A stretch of 64,000 nt of DNA from Cryptomeria japonica (Eukaryota > Streptophyta > Pinopsida > Cupressales > Cupressaceae), in the NCBI RefSeq assembly GCF_030272615.1, contig NC_081414.1, positions 820,939,896-821,003,895 on the forward strand, read 5' to 3'. Of this stretch, positions 12,352-24,759 are shown in pieces. The notes under the pieces are model-generated. The model saw only the letters and a program-made list of their open reading frames with translations. It was not told where the DNA came from and ran no database searches. The translations under genes were made by a program, and so were the position numbers. How positions within the stretch are numbered: position 1 is the first letter of the stretch; each line of letters starts with the position of its first letter.

Positions 12352-14416
12352 GCTTTTTATTTACATTTCTGGAACTGAAAATATAGCATCCCTTTTCTTA
12401 ATCTTTTTCTGCAAACCAAGTAAAAACAACAACTCGTAGCTTGATTTTTTTCTTTTCTTTCCAAGCAACCCGCAAATAAGTCATAAGGCTTGACCATGGA
12501 GTGCTCACCTCCTAGCCGAGGCTTACTAGAAGCCACCCCCAAGCTTGGAGAACCAAGCCCTAGACAGGTTACACACATGCAAACACAACAAGCAAGGGAA
12601 AAACACACACCAACACTTTCCCAACCAAGGCTACACTTCATCACAAAATGTGATGATTTTACATGGGTGGTAGTGGACCAAATACCCTGAAGAGACTATA
12701 AGAATGGTAGATCACAAAGCCACCTCATGGCAAACAAAGATATATCATAAGTTCATTAACCCCACATTCCTTATGACCCCAAGGCATTCCTGCCATACTT
12801 TCTCCCCTTATGACCCCCAAATTCACAAACCATGCCATGCAGCAAGGGTCACATATACACCCGTTGAGATCACTCTCATAACAAGAGCCTCTCACTCGAG
12901 GGTTGTCAAACTCCTACCACTCGCAAGGCCATCCTACTCTCCCAAGAGTAGAAGGCCTTGGTTACTCCCAAATTATAGGAGATGCATAAAAGAATAAAAG
13001 AAAGGTCGCATAATAATTTTTACAAAAGAAAATACAAGACAACAACTTTTTCATTCAAATAATCTTTCCAACATAAACATGCAACTTAAAAAAAAAAAAA
13101 AAAGAAGGAGATGAACCAACCTTCAATCTGCCCAAAGGTTTGCTAGAACTAGTTTGAGGATGAGCAGCCCAAATCCACAAATCTTCCTTCTACACTTAGC
13201 CAGAATTCTATCCCAAAACTGTATTTTTAAAAAATGCATGATCTCAAAAAATGGAGAGTGGGTGATTACCCACAAAATCTCTTATCCTTGCCTAAGAAGA
13301 CCTCAGTGAGAGTTCTCACAGGTTTCTAAAACTGAAAAAGGAAAAAGTAAGAAAAAGTGGAAAAAGGATCTCTCATCAAAAAGGAAGGTTATCTAACCTA
13401 GATGGCACCTTCTAATTCCAATTTTTGTTCACCTTAAGAAACCTACCTTTTGAGGTGACTAAACAGTCACATGGGAGTAGACACATGCCTAAAAACACTC
13501 CTAACCCATAGGTATACCTTATGGACTTTAGGAAACACCTTTAAACTACCCCTAGGAGTCCTTTTGACCCATTATAAACCCATCTGAAGTTAAATTTCGG
13601 GTCAAACCTATGTTGACCACTCCAAAGACTCTCTACCCAAGGAAAATTTAGAACCACATTCAAATGTTTGAAAAAGCTATGGTTGAAACAACTCCCTCCA
13701 AGAGACAAGTCAAAAATCAAGACATAAATCAACACGTGTCAAGTGACACAATAAAATACGTTACAAAATTACACATGAAATTTGTCTCTTGTTGGATTTA
13801 CACAAATTAATAAATTGAATTTAACACACATGCATCATTTACTTTCACAAATAAAATACGATACATACGAGGTGTTGTCTCTCCAAATAGACAACCCCTG
13901 GTTTTATGAACATACATAGGTCTAGGTTTGGTTCTCCATAATATTTCCATTGTCACATGGATAATTTTCCCTACACATCTCAATTACACATTAGTACTTC
14001 CACATAACCTCATATAATATTTAAACACATGAATAAGAATACACGTCAAACACTCTGTATACAATTGACATTAAACAAAACCAATATATCTTGTATCAAA
14101 ATAAATCCACATAAGTAATTATCATAATCCTCATAAATTTGATCCATACATAAGACATGCACCCTATTTCTATCATCATAGTAAACTCCTGCAAATTCAA
14201 TAATGACATACATCATCACAAATTTATCCTATTGTAGAATCATATAGAGTTTTATATCTATAATGCATAGAAATGAAGCATCAATATATATCAATGTTAT
14301 CCAAATCATGGAATCATATAAGTTCTAAATCCATAATGCATAAAAATAAAGCATCCATAATAGTCTCAACATGAAAATCACTGAAATGCTAGGATGAGTC
14401 GGGGTAGGGCCTCACA

Positions 14417-15341
14417 TATTATATCCACCATAACCTATGACATGATCCTAGATGTACACAATGCCATACAATGCCATCATCATGCCAAGAGTTAAACCGG
14501 TTAGCCCTCAAGGGATGTATACATACATAATCAACAACCGGGATAACATATGTCATTCAAGTGTTCATCAACACCACCTAGGACATAAATTCCCATTCCA
14601 TGTTATCGGGGCTAATGCAATGATCTCCAACCTCATTGTCTTACATAACCTTGAAGTACTTGTTAGCATCCATTTTGGTAATATCCTACACATACCGATT
14701 TCTTGTGCTAGTTCATCATCACTACCAGAGAACCTTCCTCTGACTCTTGACATTTTGTGTCACTATGTATCTAATTTTAATTGTTAATTTCTATCCATTG
14801 ATACATGTAGTAGTGATCCAACTCTAATCTTTAGGTGTGTAGCCAAGGCAACCACTACACACACTTATCTTCTCATTTCCATCCTTCATACCGACAACAT
14901 CTTGTTCTTCCAAGTGCCCTTCTTAACCGAGGGGGTGAATGATCTAGTCGATATGTTATTGAACCTGAGATCCTGCATCTCCTTTAAGCCTTAGGAGATA
15001 TCACCTGTGCATTGAATGCACATTGACGGTCCATGGTCTTCTTCCTCTACACCTACTTGATCTCATTCTTCTTCCCATTTTCAGTCATGGGAGCAAGTCT
15101 TACCTTCTTTTGCTAATGGGTCCTCTCATTGCTGGACTCTACATCATAACCGGAAGTAGTGCTATAGTAGCACACATCATCCATCCCAACTTCATGATTG
15201 GGGAATCTCTTAATATACCATGTTTGGCCATCTTCTTCTGGTCATGTTTCCATGACTGACAACCAAAACCTGTGGACCTCTTGATCCTGCAAGGACATTT
15301 CTCCTTTGATTCCATGCAAGCCTCTGACTTCCATATGCTCT
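14417..15341 (-). other. D internal region, no recognisable domain
   Basis: Between the G1 insertion site and the D zinc knuckles I find no open frame on the minus strand with a protease, integrase or RT motif. Short open stretches on either strand look accidental. It may be decayed Gag tail or a non-coding internal region. Confidence 0.5.
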
Positions 15342-17000
15342 TTATCCACTTCTATATAGAGAATAGTTTCTATACCGACCTCTATATGACTGCAAGTTCC
15401 TCTTCCTGCATTCAAACTCTCTATGATCAATTCCATTGCAGTTGTAACAAACATTATTTGCATAACTGGGAGAGGGAATATGCATGTATCTACTCCTAGA
15501 TACATTTTTCTCATATGCATGATATCTATGAGATCCTAGATTGTTTTTTCTAAATCCCTTTCTACATTCTTCTGCCCTATGGCCATGACCATTACATGCA
15601 AAGTAATAACCAGAGAAGGATGGCATATGACTTATAAAATTATTATGTCATGCATGAGGAGATCTTACTGGTCTGGCATTTCCACTTCTCCTTCTTTGAG
15701 AATGTTTCCTGGGTAGTCCATTCTTTGCATTTCTTCCATCTGATCTCTTCTCCCATACTTGTCTTGACATGTGGGCAGTAGCATTTCTTTGTCTTCTACC
15801 AGTAGGAGGTATTCTTTATTGTCTTCTCAAGTTCCTACTTCTGGTGAAGTTGTCTTCTCCCATATTCCCTTTTCCTTTGGGATCTACATTGTTTCTCCTT
15901 CTTGCAACACCGGTCTTCATTATTGTTTGCCAGTCTTCACCGGTTGTGGTTAGATCAACCTTCTTCCGGGGAGAATTTCTAACTGTGAAGGTATAATCCT
16001 TGTTTTCTCCATTTGAGGAGACAAACAAAATGTCATTGTGGGGTACATTCTTGCTAGTGGAGCATTCATCGACACCACTTCCTAATCCTCTAGTATCCTT
16101 GGAATTATTTTGCTTCTTCAACATCTTGTCCATGGCATGATTGTTGCCATCAAACCATATTCTCATCTTGAGCTCATCCTAATAGTTCTCAAGGTCATTT
16201 AAGAGAATCTCCATTTCTCCAAGAAGCTGCTGATATTGTTTATCCTTTACCTCTAGCTCAAATGCTAGATCTTTACAACAAAACTCCTTGGTTTCTTCTT
16301 CTTGAGTCTTTAACTCTAAGATAAATCTCTCAGATTCTTCAAGGCATTTTATCAACTAGTTTTGCTCCACTATTGCAACATTGTTGAATAACTTATACTC
16401 ATTCCTAACTCTACTAAGTTCTTTGAGTGGACTTACAAGCTCTTCTTCAAGATCAACTTCTGCTTCCTCTTCCTCTTCACATTCACTATCATTTCCAAAA
16501 ACATCTTTTTAGTAGGAGTGATTGGCATGATCATTCTCAGATGTGTGCCTCTCATCTTCTGATTCTTGAGCTATGAAGAGGTGGGTTCCTTCTTCATCAA
16601 TGTTGTGACTCCTAGCAGATCTGCCTTCATCCTCGACAGATGCATGAGATGAATTTCTCATCTTATCATCACAAGTCGGTTCTACAGTAGTGGGTTCATT
16701 TCCATAGAGCTTCTTCAATCTCTCCCATAATCTTTTTATTGATCTGCATCTGTCCACCTATGAGGAGACATCACTAGATAGTCCACTGAGTATAGCCTTC
16801 ATTGTTGCTTCATTGCACTAGTTTCTTCTTTTTGTATTAGAATTGGTGGGAGGATAGACTTTACTAGGGTAACCATTTACAACACACATCCAAACATCAT
16901 ACCCTAGAGAAGATAGTGAATTTCCATTCTACAACTCCAAATGGAATAGTTAGACCCATTAAACATTGAAGCTAAGATTGACACTAAACAGACCATTGTG
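15342..17000 (-). pseudogene. D Gag-like protein, two zinc knuckles (broken)
   Basis: Minus-strand remnants in order. Near 16840-16680 is a copia Gag core segment, ATMKAILSGLSSDVS then CRSIKRLWERLKKLYGNE, with in-frame TAGs. An acidic, Ser-rich linker follows (16757-16509). A basic linker at 16166-15816 includes RNSPRKKVDLTTTGEDW. Two CCHC knuckles then lie at 15626-15342: ACNGHGHRAEEC (its first Cys replaced by Phe) and CYNCNGIDHREFEC. The frame changes along the way. The pattern matches Ty1/copia Gag (UBN2-like core plus nucleocapsid). No pol is visible in this window. Confidence 0.65.
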
Positions 17001-17057
17001 TCCTTAAGCCATAATGTACCCAAGCTAGAGAAAGCTTATAAAGTGGGAACCTAGGAT

Positions 17058-17066
17058 CTGATACCA
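17058..17066 (-). promoter_or_regulatory. D primer binding site
   Basis: The minus strand reads TGGTATCAG, complementary to the initiator tRNA-Met 3' end, two bases inside the D LTR. Confidence 0.8.
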
Positions 17067-17068
17067 AT

Positions 17069-18700
17069 TGTTAGACACAATGCACCAATGAGAGGGGGGT
17101 GACTCAGTTGCTCTCAATATTTTCCCTTTAATTATCTTTTGTGTGCATATCATTTATCATATCTAACTCAATGCAGACTTACCGGTTAGTGGGGAGACTA
17201 ATCACAAATGCATTCACACATAAAGGAACATCACATTAAACCAACATATACAAGGAAAGCCAAGATGGGAAAAAACATTGGTGAGAAATGCAACTAGAGT
17301 CTACTGCTCCAATCTAGCCTTACAATGGATCCCTGATTACAATATTTAGGGCACCAACCCAAGGAGAACCAACCCCTGATTTTAGGGAACCAACCTAAGG
17401 AGCACCAATCCCTGATTTAGGGCACCAACCTAGGGAGCTACAAACCCTGCATCGAGCTCCTACTCAGTGAATACAAAACATAATCATTTACAAGTTAATA
17501 GACTTGTTACAAATGGATTTTGTAACTCTTCTTCAAATCTCTCTACTCGATCTTGTATCTGGTTCACTGTCGGTTCTCTCTTTCTCTCCCTCTCACTACC
17601 GCAACCTTATCAGTTCAACCTCTTCTCCTTCTCTATTGGTTCTCTCTCTATCAGTTCTCTTTGCTAGTTTTCTCTTCTCTCAACTTCTTTGCTACTCTCC
17701 ACCGCTGGTCTTGATAACTCAGTCAAATATCTACCATCTGATTCTTGTCGGTCCTCAGCTTGCCTTATCCGCAATCTTCTTTGGCTCTTGTCTGCCAGTT
17801 TAGTAACCACCGGTATACTTCTCTCACAGAATCACTTGCAGACTACCAGTTCCTCACTATTCCCAGTTGATTCTTTCAACCTGGTTCTCTCTCACACTGA
17901 GTCTCTCTTCTGATACTCATTGAGTACTTGACCGCTTTCTTCTAAAATGCAACAACACTCTCCCATTCTACTTCTTTACAGTTCCTTTAACCTCACCAGT
18001 TAAACTTTCACCAAAACCTATTACTAGTTGTCTCCCTACTACTCGATCTCTATGATCCTCTATAGATATCAAACATCATCTACTTTTCTATTTGGACTTG
18101 TGCATCACTTGGAATCATCTCTCTCTTAGGCATCATCCAATTTGTCTTTGGCCTACACATTTGTATTTAGAATTTCCCGCCAAAAGAAACATTCAAACTT
18201 GGTGCCTTAGGGTTTCTTCCATTTGTTCACTAGGCACATTAAATCCAATCAAATCTCATTCGATCTGAGGTCCATGACAACTATCTACACATCATCGCTA
18301 TTAATGTTCCTTCCAATACATGTTTGCAATGTTTAGTAAACACAGACAGTCAGTCGGTGAGACACAAGATCAATCACCATAAATGGTTCTGCAGATTTCA
18401 TCACCAATCTCATTCTGCACCTGGATACTCTACATCAATCAATGCATCCCATCCATTCAACCTTCCTCAAGCCGCACACCTTTGCAACACATCCCATGAT
18501 TTACGGGGTCTAAAATTAATTTTGACCAACTCTGTCACAACCTCTTCGGTGCACACTCCATCTACCTCTGCATGCATGTCCATCACCTTGACTCCACGTG
18601 GCATCTTTATCGACATCCACCTTATCTTGGACTTTTGTTTCGGTTCAGATAGGATCACCGACAAAACACTCAACCAGTCCTTCTTTTCTGCTGGTTCTCT
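17069..18700 (-). repeat. D 5' LTR, first part (3' end of the LTR on the minus strand)
   Basis: It starts TGTTAGACAC on the plus strand beside the primer site. It contains the AGAGGGGGGTGACTCA box that, read on the minus strand, matches the C-rich box near the 3' ends of the other copia-type LTRs here. It is broken at about 18700 by Copia-C and resumes at 23542. The whole D LTR would be about 2.45 kb. Confidence 0.75.
17331..17447. repeat. Three imperfect ~36-bp tandem repeats in the D LTR
   Basis: Units begin CCCTGATT at 17331, 17374 and 17410, each continuing with TTAGGG, an ACCAACC box and AGGAG. They lie near the R/U5 end of the LTR, where the other copia-type LTRs here also carry short repeated motifs. 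Confidence 0.8.
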
Positions 18701-18968
18701 AACCCTAAAAAGGCCAACTTTGTTTTTGCCCTAAAAACGCATGTTATAAGCGGCTGGGATGCTTAAGGCATTGTAAGGTTGATGTACTATTTTTGCTAGA
18801 TAATAAGAAAGATTGTATGGCTGTGTATGGTGGACGTAACCCATTCTAGGTGAACCATGTTAAATCTATGTGTTATCTGTGTCCTATTTTATTCCTTTGT
18901 CTTTTGTATTTAAATCTACATATAACTGTTAGTTCATATTTGCTTTGTATCTGCTTGAAACCCTAACA
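18701..18968 (+). repeat. Copia-C 5' LTR, 5'-truncated
   Basis: From AACCCTAAAAAGGCC to ...CCCTAACA it matches 23272-23541 closely. Upstream of 18701 the sequence is D LTR, so about 190 bp of LTR start is missing. Confidence 0.85.
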
Positions 18969-18970
18969 AT

Positions 18971-18981
18971 TGGTATCAGAG
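18971..18981 (+). promoter_or_regulatory. Copia-C primer binding site
   Basis: TGGTATCAGAG, complementary to the initiator tRNA-Met 3' end, two bases after the LTR end CCCTAACA. Confidence 0.9.
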
Positions 18982-19029
18982 TGAGGTTTTACTATAAATT
19001 GGTAGGACTCTCAGATTTGAGTGGAAGCA

Positions 19030-19890
19030 ATGGAGGATTCCAAATTCAAGGTCGAAAAGTTTAACAGCTAGAACTATCAGTTATGGAAAATGCAGATGGA
19101 GGATTACCTGTATCAAAAGGATTTATAGCGGCCATTGGAAGGAAAGGCAAAGAAAGTGACCATAATGTCAGATGAAGAGTGGGACATTTTAGATAGAAAG
19201 GCACTGGGATCCATTCAGTTGTGCCTTGCACCGTCTGTAGCATTCAATATAACAGAAGCAAAACCGACTATAGATTTGATGGCGACATTGGCAAAGTTGT
19301 ATGAGAAACCCTCGGCTTCGAATATGGTATTTCTTATGAAGCATTTGTTTAATTTGAAAATGAGTGAGGGAGGATCTGTAGCAGAGCACTTAAATTAATT
19401 TAATACAATTACCAGTCAACTGTCTTCGATAAAAATCACCTTTGCAGAAGAGGTTAGGGCTCTCTTGATTTTATGTTCTTTGCCAAAAAGCTGGAATAGC
19501 TTGATTATGGCTGTAAGTAACTCTATCTCTGGTAAAAATACTTTGGTATTTGATGATACTGTTGGTGTTATCCTAAGCAAGGAAATGCGAAGGAAAAGAA
19601 CAGGTGAGACTCCAACATCATCGGGTAGTGTTTTGAATGTGGAGAATAGAGGAAGATCAAAGGAAAGAGGAAAAGGCCCTGGGAATGAGAAGTCACGAGG
19701 GAAGTCAAAGAAATTACGCTCTCAATCTAGAGGAAAGAAAGATTGCTAGTACTGCGGAAAGCCTGGTCATCTAGAGAAAGACTGTTGGTCTTGGAAAAAC
19801 AAAGAAGGAGACAAAAATGAAAATGACAGTAAGGAAGCTAATATTGCAAGTAATACTTTACAAGATGCTTTAATCTTATGTTTGGATAAT
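19030..19890 (+). pseudogene. Copia-C Gag with CCHC knuckle (stops)
   Basis: The ATG at 19030 opens MEDSKFKVEKFN, followed by the copia Gag core (QLWKMQMEDYL, DRKALGSIQLCL, KLYEKPSASNMVFLMKHLF). An Arg/Lys/Ser-rich linker and the nucleocapsid knuckle (C-stop-YCGKPGHLEKDC) follow. In-frame stops are at 19069 (TAG), 19126 (TAG), 19396 (TAA) and 19747 (TAG, between the knuckle Cys and Tyr). There are no frameshifts: gag and pol form one reading frame to 22944. Confidence 0.9.
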
Positions 19891-21201
19891 GTTAATGATT
19901 CCTGGATAATAGATTCTGTGGCTTCATTTCATGCTACACCCCATAGAAAATATTTTCTAGATTATGTTCAAGGTGATTTTGGATAGGAATATTTGGGTGA
20001 TGATGAGCCCTGTCAAATTGTTGGAAAAGGAAAGATAAAGATCAAGTTGCAGAATGGAAGTGATTGGTTTCTACAAGAGGTAAGACATGTTCCTAATTTA
20101 AGAAGAAATTTAATTTCTATTGGGCAACTAGGTAGTGAAGGTTGCATAGTTACCCTCTCAGACAGTATGTGGAAGGTCAGTAAAGGATCATTAGTAATAG
20201 CTAAAGGTGTGAAGGTAGGCACATTATATCTGTGTACAGGTAACACTTACTCTACCCTAGTTGCTATAGATAAAGTTACTGCAGGGACAACAACAATATT
20301 TGTTGCAAGAACAGATTTGATAATGTGGCACCATAGGCTTGGGTACATGAGTGAGAAAGGGATGAAAACCCTTCACTCCAAAAATCTATTGCCATGACTA
20401 AAGAAGATTGATTTAGAGTTCTGTGAAAACTGTGTTTATGGTAAACAGAAAAGAGTCAGATTTCTCAAGGTTGGGAAAGAGAAGAAGAGTGAGAAGTTAG
20501 AGCTTGTACATTCAGATGTATGGGGACCGTCTCAGGTATCATCTCTTGGTGGATCTTGTTATTATGTTATTTTTATTGATGACTCAACCAGAAAAACATG
20601 GGTAAATTTCCTAAAACAAAAATCAGATGTTTTTGAAACTTTTAAGAAATGGAAAGCTTTGGTTGAGAATGAGATAGGGAAAAAGTTGAAGTGTCTCAAA
20701 TCGGATAATGGAGGTGAGTATTGCAGCAAAACATTTGAAGATTACTACTCCTTAAATGGGATTCAAAAGAATAAGATAGTTCTAGGAACTCCACAGGAAA
20801 ATGGTGTGTCAGAGAGAATGAATAGGACTAACATGGAACGCGCAAGGAGCATGAGATTGCATGTTGGATTGCCCTTACATTTTTGGGCAAATGCTGTACA
20901 TACTGCTATCTATTTGATAAATAGAGGACCTTCAACCCCTTTAGATGGTGGTATTCTAGAGGAGGCATGGAATGGTAAAAAGGTAAATTATTCTTTTCTG
21001 AAAATCTTTGGTTGTGAAGCTTTTGTCCATGTTGATAAAGAAAATAGAACCAAGCTTGATGCTAAATCTCAGAAATGTACCTTCATTGGATATGGGATAG
21101 ATGAATATGGCTATCAGTTATGGGATTTTGAAAATAAGAAAATAATTAGAAGTAGAGATGTTATATTCAATGAGAAGGTCATGTATAAAGAAAAAATGTA
21201 G
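19891..21201 (+). pseudogene. Copia-C protease and integrase (stops)
   Basis: The protease motif reads SWIIDSVASFHATP; the usual DSG triad has Val for Gly, which should abolish activity. The integrase has its HHCC domain (HHRLGYMSEKGMKTL then CENCVYGKQKR) and the catalytic DDE residues (HSDVWGP, SDNGGEY, GTPQENGVSERMNRT). Stops are at 19984 (TAG), 20395 (TGA) and 21199 (TAG). The same single frame as gag is kept throughout. Confidence 0.9.
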
Positions 21202-22944
21202 GAAAAGAAGCATGAACAGGATAAACAAGAATATGTGGTGTTGGATGAGATTCCTGAAAATGAAATGCCGCAAGTACCTGATGCTCAGCAACAACAAATT
21301 TTTCCACAAACTCCTACAAGAGTTAGACGTTCTACGAGGTCAAGTAGACCCCCTAAAAGATTTTCTCCTTCTTTGTATTCTATTTTATTAACGGATTCTG
21401 GTGAACTAGAAGAATATGAAGAAGTAATGCAAGTAGATGCCAAACAACAGTGGGAGCTAGGCATGAAAGAGGAGATGGACTCCTTGATGAAAAATAAGAC
21501 TTGGGACTTAGTCCCTTTACCTGCAGAAAAAAGAGTCTTGCCTAACAAATGGGTTTATAGGCTGAAGGAGGAGGAAGGAGGTCAGAAAAAATATAAGGCC
21601 AGACTTGTGGTAAAAGGTTTTGCACAGAAAAAGGGTATATATTATGATGAAATATTTTCCCCAGTTGTAAAAATGACTTCAATTAGAACTGTACTTAGTC
21701 TTGTGGCTACAAATGATTTACATCTTGAACAATTAGATGTCAAAATAGCTTTTCTCCATGGAGATTTGGAGGAGGAAATTTACATGTTGCAATGACAAGG
21801 ATATGAGGTCAAAGGTAAGGAGAACTTGGTGTGCAAGTTGAAGAAAAGTTTGTATGGCCTAAAGCAAACACCCCAACAATGGTATTTAAAATTTGATAGT
21901 TTCATGGCTGAACACGGTTATCATAGATGTCATTCTAATCATTGTGTATATTTTAAGAGATTTGATAATGGCAGTTATATTATCCTATTTCTTTATGTTG
22001 ATGACATGCTTGTTACTGGGTCTAACATGCAACATATAAATGATCTTAAACAGAAATTAGCCAGGTCATTTGCTATGAAGGATTTGGGTGCAGCTAAGCA
22101 AATTCTCAGTATGAGGATTACACGGGACAAGAAAAATAGAACCTTGAATTTATCCCAAAGTGAGTATATAAAGAAGGTGTTGAAAATATTTAAAATGCAG
22201 GATTCAAAAGCAGTTAGTACACCTTTGGCTAGTCATTTCAAATTGACTAAGGAGATGTGCCTAAAGGCACAGGAAGAGGTAAAGAAAATGTCTAACATCC
22301 CATATTCATCAGCTGTTGGTAGTCTAATGTATGCAATGGTATGCACAAGGCCAGATATTGCACATGTAGTGGGAGTTGTGAGCAGGTTTATGAGTAATCC
22401 GGGTATGGAACATTGGAATGCTGTGAAATGGATTTTTTGGTATTTGAAAAGAACTACTATGAAGGCATTATGTTTCAAAGGATCTAATGTTTCTCTGAGT
22501 GGATTTGTTGACTCTAATCTGGTAGGTGATATTGATTTATGGAGGAGTACTATAGGGTATGTATTTACTATAGGGGGAACTACAATCAGTTGGATTTCTA
22601 GGCTACAAAAGGCTGTTGCACTTTCAACCACTAAAGCTGAGTATGTTGCTACTACAGAAGCCAGCAAGGAGATGATTTGGTTACAATGTTTTCTGGAGGA
22701 ATTGGGTCAGACACAGGAGGATAGCCCATTGTATACTAATAGCTAGAGTGCCATTCATCTTGTGAAGAACTCTGCTTTTCATTCAAGGACAAAGCACATT
22801 CACTTCATCCAGACTGTTTTGGAGGAGGGTCAGTTACAGCTTAAGAAGATTCACACAAGTGAGAATCCTGTCGATATGTTCACGAAGGCAGTTCCATAGG
22901 AGAAGCTGATTTCTTCATCAGTTTCTGTTGGTCTTCTTGATTGA
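21202..22944 (+). pseudogene. Copia-C reverse transcriptase and RNase H (stops)
   Basis: The RT has WELGMKEEMDSLMKNKTWDL, KYKARLVVKGF, DVKIAFLHGDLEEEIYM, SLYGLKQ and the catalytic LYVDDMLVTGSN box. RNase H is recognisable by RSTIGYVFTIGGTTISW and ALSTTKAEYVA. Stops are at 21793 (TGA), 22744 (TAG) and 22897 (TAG); the last two lie where copia relatives have Gln (NS-Q-SAIHL, VP-Q-EKL). The frame ends GLLD then TGA at 22942. Confidence 0.9.
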
Positions 22945-23069
22945 TAATTGTGGAATTTATACTAGTCGAGTACTAGTGTTTTATCCAGCGAATGTTGCAT
23001 GTATAGTGGTGTCATGTAGTATCGGTCTCCATGTGAGAGATTGTTCGGTGTAGAGCCTGATCAGTCTCC

Positions 23070-23080
23070 AAGTGGGAGAT
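23070..23080 (+). promoter_or_regulatory. Copia-C polypurine tract
   Basis: AAGTGGGAGAT directly precedes the 3' LTR start TGTTGAAATG. A similar GTGAGAGATTGTT lies about 55 bp upstream. Confidence 0.85.
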
Positions 23081-23541
23081 TGTTGAAATGTGGTGACTGA
23101 TTAGCAAAGTACTGTACACTTAGCACATATTCTCGCTGGGGTCTGGGGTCAGGTTGGGCCCCGGGTAGGGGTTCGGGGGCGGCAGCCCCCGAGAAAAGCG
23201 GGGGTTCGGGGGCAGGAGCCGTCGAGAAATTTTATTTTGGGTATTTTTTTGATGAAAACTGACATTGTAATAAAACCCTAAAAAGGCCGACTTTGTTTTT
23301 TCCCTAAAAATGCATGTTATAAGTGGCTGGGATGCTTAAGGCATTGTAAGGTTGATGTACTATTTTTGCTAGATAATAAGAAAGATTGTATGGCTATGTA
23401 TGGTGGACATAACCCATTTTGGGTGAACCACATTAAATCTTTGTGTTATCTGTGTCCTATTTTATTCCTTTATCTTTTGTATTTAAATCTACATATAACT
23501 GTTAGTTCATATTTGCTTCGGATCCGCTTGATACCCTAACA
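23081..23541 (+). repeat. Copia-C 3' LTR (461 bp)
   Basis: Starts TGTTGAAATG and ends ACCCTAACA. It contains a G/C-rich stretch (about 23140-23222, with GGGGTTCGGGGGC repeated) that is absent from the truncated 5' LTR. Confidence 0.92.
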
Positions 23542-24361
23542 TACCTTTCATGTCTGCACTTTGTTGATCTACCGGTGGAACACCTTGACTGGTCACCAAA
23601 CATGCCTATCCATAGCATGCTCATCCTCATTAGGTAGGAGCACATCTCTTAGCCTCTTTTCTTCCTTACCGGTCTCATGCATACCCGTAGCCATCCCGAT
23701 GATACCATGTCAACAACCTTCAACTGATTCCATCTAAGAAATCTGCATAGTGGTTGCACTCTCTCTCTGCAACTGTTGTGATTCCTTTCATCATCATCAT
23801 TATGAACATCATCTTAGCCCATTTTTCAAGGTGACAAACTCATCACTTCTCTACTCTTCCTTTTTTTTCACAGTGGCTTAACATGCCTTCCATGTCTGTC
23901 TAGTGCATATCCCTGATTTCATGCACTTGAGACATTCCTTTGATTCACCAGTAGATCTAGTGTGATCCTTCAAACACCTGCCTTTACCTCTTATTCCTTT
24001 TCTCATAAAATTAAGATGCATAATTTTCATAATAGGAGATAATGGCCACTTACCAGTGGGAGTGAGTCCTTGGCATCTGCATCCTGCAAGGCACTTATGT
24101 GGCTTCCTTGTTTGTGCAACATATCTTCAAACATGAACATGTGATACGGTGTGGGAACATTCACTATTAGTCATCTCTTCCACACAAGTCAAACACTAAC
24201 TTGGATAGTAGTAGATCTAGTGGTCATTCATGTGAATGGCATTCTTCTTCTTTACCAGTGATCTGCAGCACTAGTTGAAATCAATGACTTCATGTCAACA
24301 ATACTCCTATACCGGTTGTCCTTCTATATTGATTGACATCAATGACAACATAATTCCAACA
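23542..24361 (-). repeat. D 5' LTR, second part (LTR start on the minus strand)
   Basis: It resumes after Copia-C and ends ...ATAATTCCAACA at 24361, which reads TGTTGGAATTAT on the minus strand, a typical copia LTR start. No coding sequence is seen. Confidence 0.7.
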
Positions 24362-24759
24362 AGGTGATCCTTGGAGGAGAAGAGATCTTTTTTCAAAAGA
24401 TATCTACCCCCAAGAGGAGTTGTCTTAGAGAAATATAACATCTTCTAGAACAAAGAAGAGAAAAAGAATGCAATCCTTCCTCCTATGCCTAGGTGAAAGG
24501 GATTCTTGATGAAGGATGACTCACATTTATCCCCAAGAGGGATGGGTGAATTTATCATAGATGTACATTACCAAGTGTTAAAAGAGGTTGTAATCAAGGG
24601 CTTACATCTCTTGTATAAGAGAGTATCCTTGAGAAAACAACCAACAATTTCACATAAGGAATAACATTAAGTAATAAAGCTCACACCATCCACACAATAG
24701 GGAATAGTGGATCCTTAGAGAAAGAGAGAGGGAGAGAGATCATTTCCCCCCCCGTGCAG
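24362..24759. other. T remnant, non-coding part
   Basis: AT-rich sequence with short repeats such as CCCCAAGAGG; no open frame with a recognisable domain. It flanks the right end of D and belongs to the older host element T. Confidence 0.5.

Larger units (their letters stand above)
8913..14416 (-). repeat. G1 5' LTR (right copy), interrupted by a solo LTR
   Basis: It runs from TGTCATGCAC (the minus-strand LTR end ...TGACA beside the primer site) to ...CCTCACA at 14416. Without the 1,541-bp solo LTR and one 5-bp duplication it is close to 3.96 kb. It has one GC-rich palindrome block (about 9820-10030), an (AC)18 run and a short (AT)n. No protein is encoded. Confidence 0.9.
18701..23541 (+). 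mobile_element. Copia-C: Ty1/copia (TNT1-like) element, 5' LTR truncated
   Basis: The order is 5' LTR remnant, primer site, Gag, protease, integrase, RT, RNase H, polypurine tract and 3' LTR, which is Ty1/copia order. It is inserted in the D LTR. The 3' LTR is 461 bp; only its last ~268 bp is present on the 5' side. The right flank begins TACCT. No left duplication is found, consistent with loss of the 5' end. Confidence 0.9.
14417..24361 (-). mobile_element. Element D: copia-type LTR element, cut by G1 and Copia-C
   Basis: Only the 5' part remains visible: gag-like internal sequence (14417-17057), a tRNA-Met primer site, and a 5' LTR from 17069 to 24361 that Copia-C interrupts. The minus-strand LTR starts TGTTGGAATTATG and ends ...TGTCTAACA next to the primer site. 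The rest of D must lie left of G1, outside the window. D itself sits in remnant T, with AGGTG as the candidate duplication at 24362-24366. Confidence 0.8.

Noticed and set aside
17467-18734. Ser/Leu-rich and other plus-strand frames in the D LTR
   Set aside because: Short, overlapping in several frames and inside an LTR; no domain or conserved start context.
19030-22944. Reassigned TAG codon or suppressor genetic code
   Set aside because: TAA and TGA also occur in the frames, and many TAGs fall at Gln positions as expected from C-to-T decay. The one shared TAG in Copia-A and Copia-B is kept as a separate finding.
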